Assembly: GCF_009762325.1 (NCBI RefSeq)
Contig: NZ_CP034348.1
Coordinates: 2,486,501 to 2,550,500 of the forward strand
Reading direction: 5' to 3'
DNA from: Roseovarius faecimaris
Lineage (GTDB): Bacteria > Pseudomonadota > Alphaproteobacteria > Rhodobacterales > Rhodobacteraceae
DNA length: 64,000 nt
Below the pieces are notes generated by a model that was given only the letters and a program-made list of their open reading frames with translations, had not been told where the DNA came from and made no database searches. Position 1 is the first letter of the stretch; each line of letters begins with the position of its first letter. Positions 8,964 to 18,024 of the stretch are shown here, piece after piece. Both the position numbers and the translations under genes were made by a program.

Positions 8964-9919
8964 TGCGACTGAGTGGCAAACATATCCTTTGGCTGGCGGC
9001 GCTTTTGGGCTTTGTCCTGTTGCCGCAGCTGATTTCGGTCAAGTATTACCTGCACCTGTCGATCCTCGCGCTTATCTGGGTGATCGCGGCTCAGGGCCAG
9101 AACATGATCCAGGGCTACACCGGCTATGTCACCATCGTGCAGGCCGGGTTCATGGGCATCGGCGCATATTCGACCGCCCTGATGGGATTGCACTACGACT
9201 TGCCTGTCTGGCTGACAATCTTGCTGGCCCCGCTGGTCACGGCGGTGTTTGCACTGGCGACCGGTTATCCCAGCCTGCGGGTCAAGGGACATTACTTCGC
9301 CATTGTCACACTGGCCTTCAACCTGGTGATCTTCATCGTGTTGATGAACTGGCATGACCTGACCCAGGGCGAGGCAGGCATCACCGGCATCCCCAAGCCC
9401 GGTGGGAAGGACGGCCTTCTGAACTGGCGCGACCGCGAAACCTATTACTATTTCGTGCTGATCATCGCGATGCTGATGACAGGTCTGGCCGCGCTGATCG
9501 TACGCAGCCGGATCGGGCAGATCCTGATCGCAATTCGCCAGAACGAGGATCTGGTGGGCGCGGTCGGCATTCCAGCATGGAAATACAAGCTTTTCGCCTT
9601 TGTCGCCTCGGCCATGTATGCCGGGCTGGCCGGTGCGGTCTATGCCCACTACCAAAGCTTCATCAATCCCGAGATCTTCGGCGTCGCGCAATCTCTGGAT
9701 GCAATCCTCGCGGTGATCATTGGCGGATCAGGCACCATTGCAGGGCCTGTGATTGGCGCGTTCTTCGTGGTTTTTCTGCCGGAATACCTGCGCTTTGCCG
9801 ACAGTTTCCGCCTGATCCTTTATGGGCTGGTTCTGGTGCTGGCGACCATTTTCATGCCGCGCGGCATTGTTGGTGTCGTCGGTGACCTCTGGGCGCGGTT
9901 CCGGGGCGGGCGGTCATGA
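8963..9919 (+). CDS. HAAT-family ABC permease (LivM-like), 318 aa
   Basis: The second permease, starting at the ATG that overlaps the LivH-like stop; in-frame codons upstream lie within that gene and are ignored. It has about nine membrane segments, the LivM motif QGQNMIQGYTGYVTIVQAGF near residues 40-65, the GHYFAIVTLAF segment and the ATPase-contact loop RIGQILIAIRQNEDLVGAVG. The C-terminus overlaps the start of the acyl-CoA dehydrogenase gene by four bases (9916-9919). This shows that transport and catabolism are on one transcript. Confidence 0.94.
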   Translation: MRLSGKHILWLAALLGFVLLPQLISVKYYLHLSILALIWVIAAQGQNMIQGYTGYVTIVQAGFMGIGAYSTALMGLHYDLPVWLTILLAPLVTAVFALATGYPSLRVKGHYFAIVTLAFNLVIFIVLMNWHDLTQGEAGITGIPKPGGKDGLLNWRDRETYYYFVLIIAMLMTGLAALIVRSRIGQILIAIRQNEDLVGAVGIPAWKYKLFAFVASAMYAGLAGAVYAHYQSFINPEIFGVAQSLDAILAVIIGGSGTIAGPVIGAFFVVFLPEYLRFADSFRLILYGLVLVLATIFMPRGIVGVVGDLWARFRGGRS

Positions 9920-11052
9920 GCGGTGCCGAGACGTTTCTGGGCCGGGTCACGGCCTTTGCCGAGGGCCCCGTGGCGCAGGCGGCACAGAGTTGGGCGCTGG
10001 GAGAGGACCCCGACCCGCAGCTGACCCGCGATGCGGCGGCGATCGGGCTGACCGGGATCACCACTCCGGCCGAACATGGCGGGTTGGGCTGCGGCTTCAC
10101 TACCCTCGTTGAGGCCTGCGCGGCGCTGGCCGCTGTCGATTTCGGTTTTGCCATGTCGCTGGTCAACACCCAGAATGTCGGCCTGCGCCTGTGCCTGTCG
10201 GCACCGGACGCGCTGCGCGATGCCTGGCTCCCGCGCCTTCTGTCGGGTGAGGTCAGCGCCTGCACCGCCCTGACCGAACCCGGCGCCGGATCGGATTTTG
10301 CCGCCATCACAACCCGCGCCACCGAAACCAACGAGGGCTGGCGCATCAACGGCGAAAAGAAATGGATCGTCAACGGACGGCAGGCGGGGCTGGCCGTTGT
10401 CTTCGCGCAATGCGGACAAATCGGAGATGCAGGCGGCATTGGCGGTTTTCTGGTCGATCTGGGTCAGCCTGCCGTGCGCCGCTTTCCCATATCATCCGGA
10501 TTTCCCCAAGCGTCGATGGGCACCGGGGGCTTCGTTCTGGACAACGTGGTGGCCGAAGGGCTTCTTTTGCCACCCGGCGGGGCGTTCAAATCGATCCTGC
10601 ACGAAATCAACGCCGCGCGCAGCTATGTAGCGGCGATGTGCAATGCCATGCTGGGGACCGCCATCCGCGAAGCGGCGGAATACGGCGCGCACCGCACGAG
10701 CTTTGGCAAGCCCCTGGACCAGCATGCCGCATGGCGGCAGCCGCTGGGCGCGGCCGAGACCGATCTGGCCGCAGCGCACGCGCTCACAGCCAGAGCCGTG
10801 GCGCAAATCGAGGCGGGACAAGATGCGCAACTGGCCGCCGCCCAGGCCAAGATCGCCGCGGTCGAAGCTGCGCAGCGCCACATCCCGCAGATGCTGCATG
10901 CCATGGGCGCCGCAGGTCTGCTGCCTGAATACTGCTTCACCCGCCATCTGGCGGCCGCTCAGGTGGCCGGCTTCACCGATGGCGCAACCCACATCCTGCG
11001 TGACCGGGTGGCGCGGCTCACCCGGTCCGGCACCGACATTTCCAAGAGGTAA
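9916..11052 (+). CDS. Acyl-CoA dehydrogenase family protein, 378 aa
   Basis: An FAD flavoenzyme with the standard three-domain layout: N-terminal helices (residues 1-115), a middle sheet with CTALTEPGAGSDFAAI and GWRINGEKKWIVNG (about 115-225), and a C-terminal helical bundle with RTSFGKPLDQHAA. It should introduce a 2,3-double bond into an acyl-CoA. At the usual catalytic position the sequence reads FTDGATHILRDRVAR where most family members have Y-E-G-T, so aspartate replaces the expected glutamate base. That may mean altered specificity or another reaction. It is coupled to the permease gene upstream and three bases from the MDR gene downstream. Confidence 0.88.
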   Translation: MSGAETFLGRVTAFAEGPVAQAAQSWALGEDPDPQLTRDAAAIGLTGITTPAEHGGLGCGFTTLVEACAALAAVDFGFAMSLVNTQNVGLRLCLSAPDALRDAWLPRLLSGEVSACTALTEPGAGSDFAAITTRATETNEGWRINGEKKWIVNGRQAGLAVVFAQCGQIGDAGGIGGFLVDLGQPAVRRFPISSGFPQASMGTGGFVLDNVVAEGLLLPPGGAFKSILHEINAARSYVAAMCNAMLGTAIREAAEYGAHRTSFGKPLDQHAAWRQPLGAAETDLAAAHALTARAVAQIEAGQDAQLAAAQAKIAAVEAAQRHIPQMLHAMGAAGLLPEYCFTRHLAAAQVAGFTDGATHILRDRVARLTRSGTDISKR

Positions 11053-11055
11053 TCC

Positions 11056-12072
11056 ATGCGCGTTTTCCAGATCGAAGGCGATTGGGGCTTTGACAATCTC
11101 AACCTGTCCAAGCGCCCTGCCCCCTCGCCCGGCCCGGGCGAGGTCGTGATCCGGATGCGGATGGCGTCGCTCAATTCCCGCGATCTGATCGTGCCTGAAC
11201 GCGGCTATGGCCGCGCTACCGGCGACCTGCCCCTGATCCCGGTATCCGATGGTGTGGGCGAGGTTGTCGAGATCGGTGCGGATGTCACCCGTGTCGCGGT
11301 GGGGGACAGGGTTTGCCCCACCTATTTCCAGAACTGGACCAGTGGTGAACCCACGCCCGCGCGGTTCGCCTCGGCGCTTGGCGGGCCGCTCGACGGCGTC
11401 ATGGCAGATCTGGTCTGCCTGTCCCAGGAGGGAGTGGTGAAAGTACCCGGCTATCTGAGCGATGCCGAGGCCGCCTGCCTGCCATGCGCGGCACTGACCG
11501 CCTGGAGCGCGATTGCGACCCTTGGCAGGACCAAGGCCGGGGACCGTATTCTGGTGCAGGGTACCGGCGGTGTGGCGCTGTTTGCGCTGGCCTTTGCCAA
11601 GATGCATGGCGCGCATGTCACCGTGATCTCCTCCGCCGATGACAAGCTGGAGAAGGTCCGTACCATGGGGGCGGACGAGACGATCAATTACAGTGAGACC
11701 GAGGATTGGGCCCGCGCCAGCCGCCAGATCACGGCGGATCGTGGCGGGTTCGACAATATCATCGAACTGGGCGGGGCCAAGACGCTGCCCCTGTCGCTGC
11801 GCGCCGTGCGCCCGGGGGGCACGCTGTCAATGATCGGGGTACTGTCAGGGCTGAATATCGAGGCCTCGCTTGGCCCGATTGTGGCCCGGCAGGTGCGCCT
11901 GCAAGGCGTCACCGTGGGCCATCGCGACGGGTTCGAGGCGATGCTGGCCGCCATGGCACAGCATGAAACACGCCCGGTGCTGGGCGAAACCTTCGCTTTC
12001 GAGAACCTGAAGCCCGCGCTGGAGCACCTGCGCAAGGGCGGTCATTTCGGCAAGACGCTGATCGCATTCTGA
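11056..12072 (+). CDS. MDR-superfamily NAD(P)-dependent oxidoreductase (quinone-reductase-like), 338 aa
   Basis: A medium-chain dehydrogenase/reductase with an N-terminal GroES-like domain (residues about 1-140, GDRVCPTYFQNW) and a Rossmann domain with ILVQGTGGVALFALAFAKMH. The residue that binds catalytic zinc in alcohol dehydrogenases is absent: the first ligand region reads SLNSRDLIVP, with serine in place of cysteine. It is therefore likely a zinc-free enoyl or quinone reductase. Placed between an acyl-CoA dehydrogenase and an acyl-CoA synthetase, it may reduce an unsaturated intermediate. The exact substrate is unknown. Confidence 0.88.
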   Translation: MRVFQIEGDWGFDNLNLSKRPAPSPGPGEVVIRMRMASLNSRDLIVPERGYGRATGDLPLIPVSDGVGEVVEIGADVTRVAVGDRVCPTYFQNWTSGEPTPARFASALGGPLDGVMADLVCLSQEGVVKVPGYLSDAEAACLPCAALTAWSAIATLGRTKAGDRILVQGTGGVALFALAFAKMHGAHVTVISSADDKLEKVRTMGADETINYSETEDWARASRQITADRGGFDNIIELGGAKTLPLSLRAVRPGGTLSMIGVLSGLNIEASLGPIVARQVRLQGVTVGHRDGFEAMLAAMAQHETRPVLGETFAFENLKPALEHLRKGGHFGKTLIAF

Positions 12073-12077
12073 GTGCC

Positions 12078-13607
12078 GTGACCATGTCCTCGCATATCTA
12101 TCAGCCGAGATTTCACCCACCAGACAAACCGGCTTTCGTGATGTGCGATACCGGCGAGACCGTCAGTTTCGCCGACTTGGAGGCGCGCGCCAACCAGGGG
12201 GCACATCTGTTGCGGTCACGGGGTATCGGCGTGGGGGATCACATCGCGATCCTGATGGATAACCGGCGCGAATTCCTTGAAATCTGTTTCGCGGCAGACC
12301 GGGCCGGTGTCTATTACACCACCATCAGCACGCATCTGTCAGAAAGCGAGATCGCCTTTATCCTGGGGGATTGCGAGGCCCGGCTGCTGATCGCGTCCGA
12401 GCCGTTTACCGGTCTGGCCACATCGCTGGCGCCGCAAAGCCGCTGCGAGATTTTCATCGTTGGCACGCAGGACGGGGGCTTCTCCAACTGGTCCAGAACC
12501 CTTGCCACAATGCCCGCCACGCCGATCCCGGACGAGCGTCAGGGCTTGGACATGCTCTATTCCTCGGGCACAACCGGGCGCCCGAAAGGTATCAAATGGG
12601 CCCTGCCTGATGAAAAGCCGGGCGCGCGCGGGATGCTGATCGATCTGCTGTCGGGCCTGTTCGGTTATGATCGTGACACCCGCTATCTCAGCCCGGCACC
12701 GCTCTATCATGCGGCGCCGCTCAGGCATTCCATGGTCACGATCAAGATGGGCGGCACGTCCTATATCATGCGCCGGTTCGACGCCGCCGAGGCCCTGCGC
12801 CTGATCGAGCGGCACCGCATCACCCATAGCCAATGGGTGCCGACGATGTTCGTGCGCCTGTTGAAACTGCCGGAAAACGAGCGGTTGGGCTTTGATCTGT
12901 CCTCGATGAAAATGGCGGTCCATGCCGCGGCACCCTGCCCGCAAGATATCAAAAGGCGGATGATCGAGTGGTGGGGCGAGATCATACACGAATACTATGC
13001 CGGCACCGAAAACAACGGCTTCACCGCGATCACCAGCGCCGAGTGGCTGACCCATCCCGGATCTGTCGGTAAGGCCAAACTGGGAACGCTGCATATCTGC
13101 GACGAAACCGGTATGGAACTGCCCGTGGGTCAAACCGGCGAGGTCTATTTCGAGAACGGCCATCAATTTGCCTATCACAAGGACACAGCCAAGACTGCCG
13201 CCTGCACCAATGCGCAGGGCTGGACCACATTGGGCGATATCGGGCATGTGGATGACGAGGGCTACCTCTACCTCACCGACCGCAAATCCTTTGTCATCAT
13301 CTCGGGCGGGGTGAATATCTATCCGCAGGAAACCGAGGACATACTGCTTGCGCATCCGGCTGTGCTGGATACGGCGGTGATCGGGGTGCCAAATGAGGAG
13401 TTTGGGGAAGAGGTCAAGGCGATCGTGCAACTCGTTCCGTCGCACCCCCAATCCGAGGCGCTGAAACAGACCCTGATTGCCTATTGCCGGGATCGTCTGT
13501 CGCCGCTCAAATGCCCGCGCAGTATTGATTTTTTTGATGACCTGCCAAGGTCGGCCACCGGAAAACTCTACAAACGCAAACTGCGCGATCTGTATTGGAA
13601 GAGCTGA
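12078..13607 (+). CDS. Acyl-CoA synthetase / AMP-binding ligase, 509 aa
   Basis: An adenylate-forming ligase that should activate a carboxylic acid as acyl-AMP and then acyl-CoA. Motifs are intact: MLYSSGTTGRPKGI (A3, phosphate loop), EYYAGTENNG (A5), TLGDIGHVDDEGYLYLTDRK (A7-A8), GGVNIYPQETE, and the C-terminal catalytic lysine in RSATGKLYKRKLRD. The GTG at 12078 or the ATG at 12084 could be the start. As the last gene of the LysR-controlled operon it probably activates the imported acid, giving the CoA ester used by the upstream dehydrogenase. Chain-length preference cannot be told from sequence. Confidence 0.92.
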   Translation: MTMSSHIYQPRFHPPDKPAFVMCDTGETVSFADLEARANQGAHLLRSRGIGVGDHIAILMDNRREFLEICFAADRAGVYYTTISTHLSESEIAFILGDCEARLLIASEPFTGLATSLAPQSRCEIFIVGTQDGGFSNWSRTLATMPATPIPDERQGLDMLYSSGTTGRPKGIKWALPDEKPGARGMLIDLLSGLFGYDRDTRYLSPAPLYHAAPLRHSMVTIKMGGTSYIMRRFDAAEALRLIERHRITHSQWVPTMFVRLLKLPENERLGFDLSSMKMAVHAAAPCPQDIKRRMIEWWGEIIHEYYAGTENNGFTAITSAEWLTHPGSVGKAKLGTLHICDETGMELPVGQTGEVYFENGHQFAYHKDTAKTAACTNAQGWTTLGDIGHVDDEGYLYLTDRKSFVIISGGVNIYPQETEDILLAHPAVLDTAVIGVPNEEFGEEVKAIVQLVPSHPQSEALKQTLIAYCRDRLSPLKCPRSIDFFDDLPRSATGKLYKRKLRDLYWKS

Positions 13608-13698
13608 TCGGATGGTCGGGCATAGTCCCGCATCTGGCCGATCTCCCGTCGCGAAAAGAGCGCACCATTCCGAAGCCGCCTGACGCGGGAGCAATCCG

Positions 13699-14442
13699 TC
13701 AGAGATCGGGCTCGATTGTGAAGTCCGGAAGCATCTCCAATGCTTCGCGCAACGCCTCGCCCCATCGTCTGGAAACGGATTGATAATAGGGGTCGTCAAT
13801 GTCGATACGTCCCGTTCGGCCGGTTTTCAGGCTGTCGGTTTCGTAGAAATGAAAATCAAACGGTGCCCCCACCGTCAGATTGGCTTTGAGTGTTGAGTCG
13901 AAACTGACGAGCAGGAGCTTCATCGCGGCTTCAAAACTCAAGCCCGGATCATAGGCGCGCACCAGTATGGGGCGGCCATATTTCGTCTCGCCAATCTGGA
14001 AGAATGGCGTGTCCGCCGAGGCTTCGATGAAATTCCCCTCGGGATAAATGAGGAAAAGCCGAGGCGGCCCCCCTTTTATCTGACCTCCGAGCAACAGGGT
14101 TGCATTGAAGGTGCTGTCCGCCCTTTGGCCTGTATCGGCATGTTCCGCGATCACCTCCCTAAGGGTGTCGGCGGTCATGCGCGCCGCCTGGAACATGGAT
14201 GGGGCGGCAAGCAATGATGGCGCGCGTTCTTCAGAGGAAATGCTGCGCTCGTCCAGAAGGCTCACAACCGCCTGGGTGGTTGCAAGGTTGCCTGCCGACA
14301 TCAGCGTCAGCGACCGGTCGCCGGGAGCTTCCCAGATCGCCATTTTCCGAAAGGTCGAAATATTGTCGAGCCCGGCATTCGTCCGCGTGTCGGACATGAA
14401 AACGAGCCCAGCTTCGAGCATCATTCCCACACAGTATGTCAT
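13699..14442 (-). CDS. Anbu-type bacterial proteasome-like peptidase, 247 aa
   Basis: The ATG at 14442 puts a threonine at position 2, giving the mature N-terminus TYCVGMMLEAGLVFMSD after Met removal, as required for an Ntn hydrolase nucleophile. Counting from that Thr, Asp17 (FMSDTRTN) and Lys32 (TFRKMA) occupy the places of the proteasomal catalytic residues. The TRTNAG-x-DNI-x-TFRKM stretch is diagnostic of Anbu. The protein should assemble as a ring-like peptidase in the cytoplasm; its physiological substrates are not established. It is last in a four-gene minus-strand operon with transglutaminase, alpha-E and ATP-grasp genes, the conserved Anbu neighbourhood. Confidence 0.93.
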   Translation of the reverse strand: MTYCVGMMLEAGLVFMSDTRTNAGLDNISTFRKMAIWEAPGDRSLTLMSAGNLATTQAVVSLLDERSISSEERAPSLLAAPSMFQAARMTADTLREVIAEHADTGQRADSTFNATLLLGGQIKGGPPRLFLIYPEGNFIEASADTPFFQIGETKYGRPILVRAYDPGLSFEAAMKLLLVSFDSTLKANLTVGAPFDFHFYETDSLKTGRTGRIDIDDPYYQSVSRRWGEALREALEMLPDFTIEPDL

Positions 14443-14452
14443 TCGAGCATTC

Positions 14453-15250
14453 CTATTGCTGCGCCACATCAATCGAGACGGACAAAGTTTCTTTGTCGCC
14501 GCCGATGCGCGTGCCCGATACCGGTGCAGCTTCGCCATAGTCCAAGCCCGTCGCGACGCGCACGTACCGTGTATCAGGAGAAATCCCGTTGGACACGTCA
14601 AAACCGACCCAACCGAGCCCTTCAACATGCGCTTCTGCCCAGGCATGCATTGCGTCCTGAACAGTGCGGTCGTTCAACATCAGATACCCGGACACGTAGC
14701 GTGCCGGATATCCCAACTCACGCGCGCAACTCAGGAACACATGCGTATGGTCCTGGCATACCCCTTTGCCTGCGGCAAGAGCCTCTTCCGCGGTCCAGTC
14801 CGGATCAGAGGCGCCCAGCTTATAGCTGACAGTTTCACGAATTCTGTCAGACAAGGCATGCAGCTGCGCCAGCGGCTCCAGATCCGGCAGGCCCCGCAGG
14901 AATGCCTTGATGCCTTGGCGCGCTTCGGTCCGCCTGGTCGCGTTCAGGAACAACCAGAGCGGCGCCTTGCCTTGATGCGCACCAACAATGCCGTCGTCGC
15001 CGTTCAGTTCCACCTCTCCCTCGCTCACCACGAGCAGTTCCTGCACGTCGCGCTCGAACCCGATCAACTCAACGGAGTTGTTGTGGTGATCCTCATAGGT
15101 CAGTTCACGCCTGCCACCGTCCACCAGGGTGCGCCAGGACAGGACCTTTTGTTTGTGCGAGGATTTCGGCGTTTTGCGAAGTTGCTGCAGACCGTATTTC
15201 ACCGGCGCGGCAAAGTGATAACGGGTCTCGTGGCGGATGGTCAGGCGCAT
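14453..15250 (-). CDS. Transglutaminase-like domain protein (Anbu operon), 265 aa
   Basis: A bacterial transglutaminase-like N-terminal domain (RLTIRHETRYHFAAPVKYGL) is followed by a papain-like core. The Cys-His-Asp triad is visible as GVCQDHTHVFLSC, HAWAEAHVEG and GFDVSNG. These proteins may cleave or form amide bonds. No signal peptide is seen, so it is likely cytoplasmic. It is three bases from the alpha-E gene upstream and ten from the Anbu gene downstream. Its constant linkage to Anbu and to an ATP-grasp ligase suggests that the operon makes and then processes a peptide or modified protein; this is inference. Confidence 0.92.
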   Translation of the reverse strand: MRLTIRHETRYHFAAPVKYGLQQLRKTPKSSHKQKVLSWRTLVDGGRRELTYEDHHNNSVELIGFERDVQELLVVSEGEVELNGDDGIVGAHQGKAPLWLFLNATRRTEARQGIKAFLRGLPDLEPLAQLHALSDRIRETVSYKLGASDPDWTAEEALAAGKGVCQDHTHVFLSCARELGYPARYVSGYLMLNDRTVQDAMHAWAEAHVEGLGWVGFDVSNGISPDTRYVRVATGLDYGEAAPVSGTRIGGDKETLSVSIDVAQQ

Positions 15251-15253
15251 GGT

Positions 15254-16195
15254 CTACTCATAGAACCGAAAATCCGTTTCGATTTGAACCGAAAGATCAG
15301 CCAGAAGGGTCAAAACCTTCTGGATGTGCTCATGAAGTCCATACTCAAAGACCGCGTCGATGTCGTGGCTCAGATACATCCGTTCAATCTGCTGGGCCTT
15401 GACCTGTGCGGTACTGGGATGGGGCTGGTCTCGGTCAAGATAGCCAAGGTTGTCGATTAGCTTGCGCACACAGAACGCAAGCGAGCGCGGCATCCGCCTG
15501 TCAAGGATGAGAAATTGGGCGATCTCGCGCGTACCTGCACCCGCGCCATATTCCATACGAAAGCCGCCGCGTGCTGAAACAGAACGCAGAATGGATTCCC
15601 ACTGCACATTATCCAGGGATGATCCGACCGCACTGGCCGACGGCAAGAGCACATAGTATTTCACGTCGAGGATACGCGCAGTGTTGTCCGCGCGCTCGAT
15701 AAACGTCCCGAGGCGCGCGAAGTCATAAATGTCATTCCGAAGCATCGTGCCGTGGGTCATTCCCCGAACAAGCGCCGCGCTCTGACGCATCGCCCCCAGT
15801 ACACCGGGCAGATCCCGTTCACCGACCTTGCGCGCCAGCATCTCGCGCGCGCTCATATAGGCGGCATTCGTCGCCTCCCAAACCTCGTGTGTCAGGGCTG
15901 TTCTCACAAGTCGGGCGTTTTGCCGTGCCGTTTCGATAGAGGACAAGACCGACGATGGGTTCTCACGATCGCGCAATAACCAGTCGATCACAGCCTCCTT
16001 GCTCAGCTCATCGCGGGTGGCGGTGAACTGATCAAGACTGCCGGCCGTTTGCAGCACGGAACGCCACTCATTTTCGCCCAGATCCATGCGCGTCAGCGCA
16101 ATCCTTTGCCCCGTTTCAATCAGCCGCGCCGTGTTTTCCGCGCGCTCCAGTGAGCGGAACATCCAGAACAGTCCGTTTGCCGTTTTGCCCAGCAT
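15254..16195 (-). CDS. Alpha-E (DUF403) domain protein, 313 aa
   Basis: An all-helical protein beginning MLGKTANGLFWMFRSLERAE, the characteristic alpha-E motif, with further helical repeats such as DIYDFARLGTFIERADNTA. Alpha-E proteins are nearly always encoded beside circularly permuted ATP-grasp ligases and transglutaminases and are thought to be partners of that ligase, but no activity is proven. It lies four bases downstream of the ATP-grasp gene. Length is normal for the family and I see no truncation. Confidence 0.92.
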   Translation of the reverse strand: MLGKTANGLFWMFRSLERAENTARLIETGQRIALTRMDLGENEWRSVLQTAGSLDQFTATRDELSKEAVIDWLLRDRENPSSVLSSIETARQNARLVRTALTHEVWEATNAAYMSAREMLARKVGERDLPGVLGAMRQSAALVRGMTHGTMLRNDIYDFARLGTFIERADNTARILDVKYYVLLPSASAVGSSLDNVQWESILRSVSARGGFRMEYGAGAGTREIAQFLILDRRMPRSLAFCVRKLIDNLGYLDRDQPHPSTAQVKAQQIERMYLSHDIDAVFEYGLHEHIQKVLTLLADLSVQIETDFRFYE

Positions 16196-16199
16196 CGTG

Positions 16200-17624
16200 T
16201 CAGTCCTCCACCACCCAAGTGTCCTTGGTGCCGCCGCCTTGGCTGGAGTTCACCACCAGAGAGCCCTTCTTGAGTGCAACCCGTGTCAGTCCACCCGCGC
16301 TGATCTTGATCTCCTGCGGACTGACCAGAACGAAGGGACGCAAATCGACATGTCTCGGGGTCAGGCCCTGACGGGCAAAGATGGGTACGGTCGAAAGGCT
16401 GAGCGTGGGCTGAGCAATGTAGTTACCTGGGCGGGCCTTCAGTTTTCGCCTGAAGGCCGCGATCTCTTTCTTTGAGGCGGTGGGACCGATCAGCATTCCA
16501 TATCCCCCTGACCCGTGAACTTCTTTGACAACCAGATCCTCAAGGTTATCAAGCACATAGGCCAGTTGATCAGGTTCTGAACAACGCCAGGTGGGCACAT
16601 TCCGAAGAAGCGGGGGTTCACCGGTGTAGAATTCGACGATCTCGGGCATATAGCTGTAAATCGCCTTGTCATCGGCAATCCCGGTGCCGGGGGCATTCGC
16701 CAGGGTAATGCCGCCCGCGCGATAGACATCCATAAGCCCCGGCACGCCGAGCTGGCTCTCCGGGTTGAAATTCAATGGATCGATAAAATCGTCGTCGACA
16801 CGTCTGTAGAGCACATCGATCGATTTGTATCCGCGCGTTGTACGCATCGCCACCCTACCATCCACCACCCTGAGGTCATGCCCCTCAACCAGTTCGACAC
16901 CCATCTGATCAGCCAGAAAGGCATGTTCAAAGTAAGCCGAGTTGTAAATCCCAGGGGTGAGCACCGCCACGACCGGTTGGGCGTTGGTGGTGTCCGGAGC
17001 ACAGGCCGCCAGGGACCGCCGAAGATCCGTTGGATAGCTTTGCACACTCTTGACGCGGTTCTGGGAAAACAACTCCGGAAACATCCGCAACATCGTCTCG
17101 CGGTTTTCAAGCATGTAGCTGACGCCGCTTGGCGTCCGGGCGTTGTCCTCAAGAACGAAAAATTCATCAGGCCCAGTGCGGACAAGGTCGATCCCGACGA
17201 TATGGGTATACACGCCGCCGGGAGGTTTCACGCCAATCATCTTGGGCTCGAACGCCGCGTTTCGGCTGATCATTTCTCGGGGGATGCGCCCTGCTTTGAT
17301 AATCTCCTGCTTGTGGTAAATGTCATAGAGGAAGGCATTGATCGCGCGAACACGCTGCTCGATACCTCTGGTCACACGCGCCCACTCGCGTTCGGAGATA
17401 ATGCGCGGGATAATGTCGAAGGGGATCAGGCGCTCTTCGGCCTCGGCACGTCCATAAACGTTGAACGTGATCCCGGTCAGTCGGAAAAGCTCTTCCGCTT
17501 CGCGCTGTTTTGACCTCAAGCGTTTAGGGTCTTCACCGTCGAACCACCGGTGAAACTCTTCATATGGCTGCCTCAACTGTTCATCGCAGCCCCACATCTC
17601 GTCGAAGATAGCCGAATTCCCCAT
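16200..17624 (-). CDS. Circularly permuted type 2 ATP-grasp protein, 474 aa
   Basis: First gene of the Anbu operon. I choose the ATG at 17624 (MGNSAIFDEMWG) because GGGAG lies six bases upstream; an ATG at 17639 is possible. Family motifs include FNVYGRAEAEERLIPFD, RVRAINAFLYDIYH, the IVGIDLVRTGPDEFFVLEDN nucleotide/metal region and KEVHGSGGYGMLIGP near the C-terminal end. The family should use ATP to form an amide or peptide bond, with the ATP-grasp elements in permuted order. The partner alpha-E and transglutaminase genes follow directly. The acceptor and donor substrates are unknown. Confidence 0.92.
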   Translation of the reverse strand: MGNSAIFDEMWGCDEQLRQPYEEFHRWFDGEDPKRLRSKQREAEELFRLTGITFNVYGRAEAEERLIPFDIIPRIISEREWARVTRGIEQRVRAINAFLYDIYHKQEIIKAGRIPREMISRNAAFEPKMIGVKPPGGVYTHIVGIDLVRTGPDEFFVLEDNARTPSGVSYMLENRETMLRMFPELFSQNRVKSVQSYPTDLRRSLAACAPDTTNAQPVVAVLTPGIYNSAYFEHAFLADQMGVELVEGHDLRVVDGRVAMRTTRGYKSIDVLYRRVDDDFIDPLNFNPESQLGVPGLMDVYRAGGITLANAPGTGIADDKAIYSYMPEIVEFYTGEPPLLRNVPTWRCSEPDQLAYVLDNLEDLVVKEVHGSGGYGMLIGPTASKKEIAAFRRKLKARPGNYIAQPTLSLSTVPIFARQGLTPRHVDLRPFVLVSPQEIKISAGGLTRVALKKGSLVVNSSQGGGTKDTWVVED

Positions 17625-18024
17625 TTTCACTCCCTGCATGCGCGTTGAGGATGAGGCGCAAAGTTGCGGCCTGCTGACCAGAGTCCACTTCGTGAATTGG
17701 TTAAGGACATTTGGTTTTGACTATTTTATGGGCGCTTCGCACGAAATCAAAGCACCTCATGTTCGCGTACAATTTCCCTTGGAGGAACTGAGAGCATATG
17801 ACTGCTGCCCGACCAATAACCGCAAAGGCGGGCCGGATCGCAACATGGAAAAGGCTCAGTGAATAGTTGCTTTGGGCGGTTTGCCATCCAAGCCCGAAAC
17901 GACGTTCCAAAAGATGCTACAGTGTTTCAATCTTCGAAGATCAGGGCGGAAAATCACAAGACAAGCCGCACAGCACCCGGCAAAGCAGCGGCGGCCGGTC
18001 ATGACAGAGCTGACAATCCCGGTG
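17625..18024. other. Intergenic region upstream of the Anbu operon
   Basis: About 400 bases without a convincing gene. Both flanking genes are on the minus strand, so the promoter of the Anbu operon should lie in the part nearest 17640, and the terminator of the deacetylase operon near 18020. I see no strong -35/-10 pair, no clear hairpin and no RNA gene. Short open frames here (for instance 17638-17862 on the plus strand) lack ribosome sites and look like chance. Confidence 0.5.

Noticed and set aside
13699..14442. HslV or actinobacterial 20S proteasome subunit
   Set aside because: The T-Y-C-V-G-M-M-L start and the transglutaminase/ATP-grasp neighbourhood mark Anbu; no HslU or proteasome alpha gene is near.
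14105..15460. 451-codon plus-strand frame opposite the Anbu and transglutaminase genes
   Set aside because: The minus-strand genes have intact catalytic residues and ribosome sites; this frame shows no domain.
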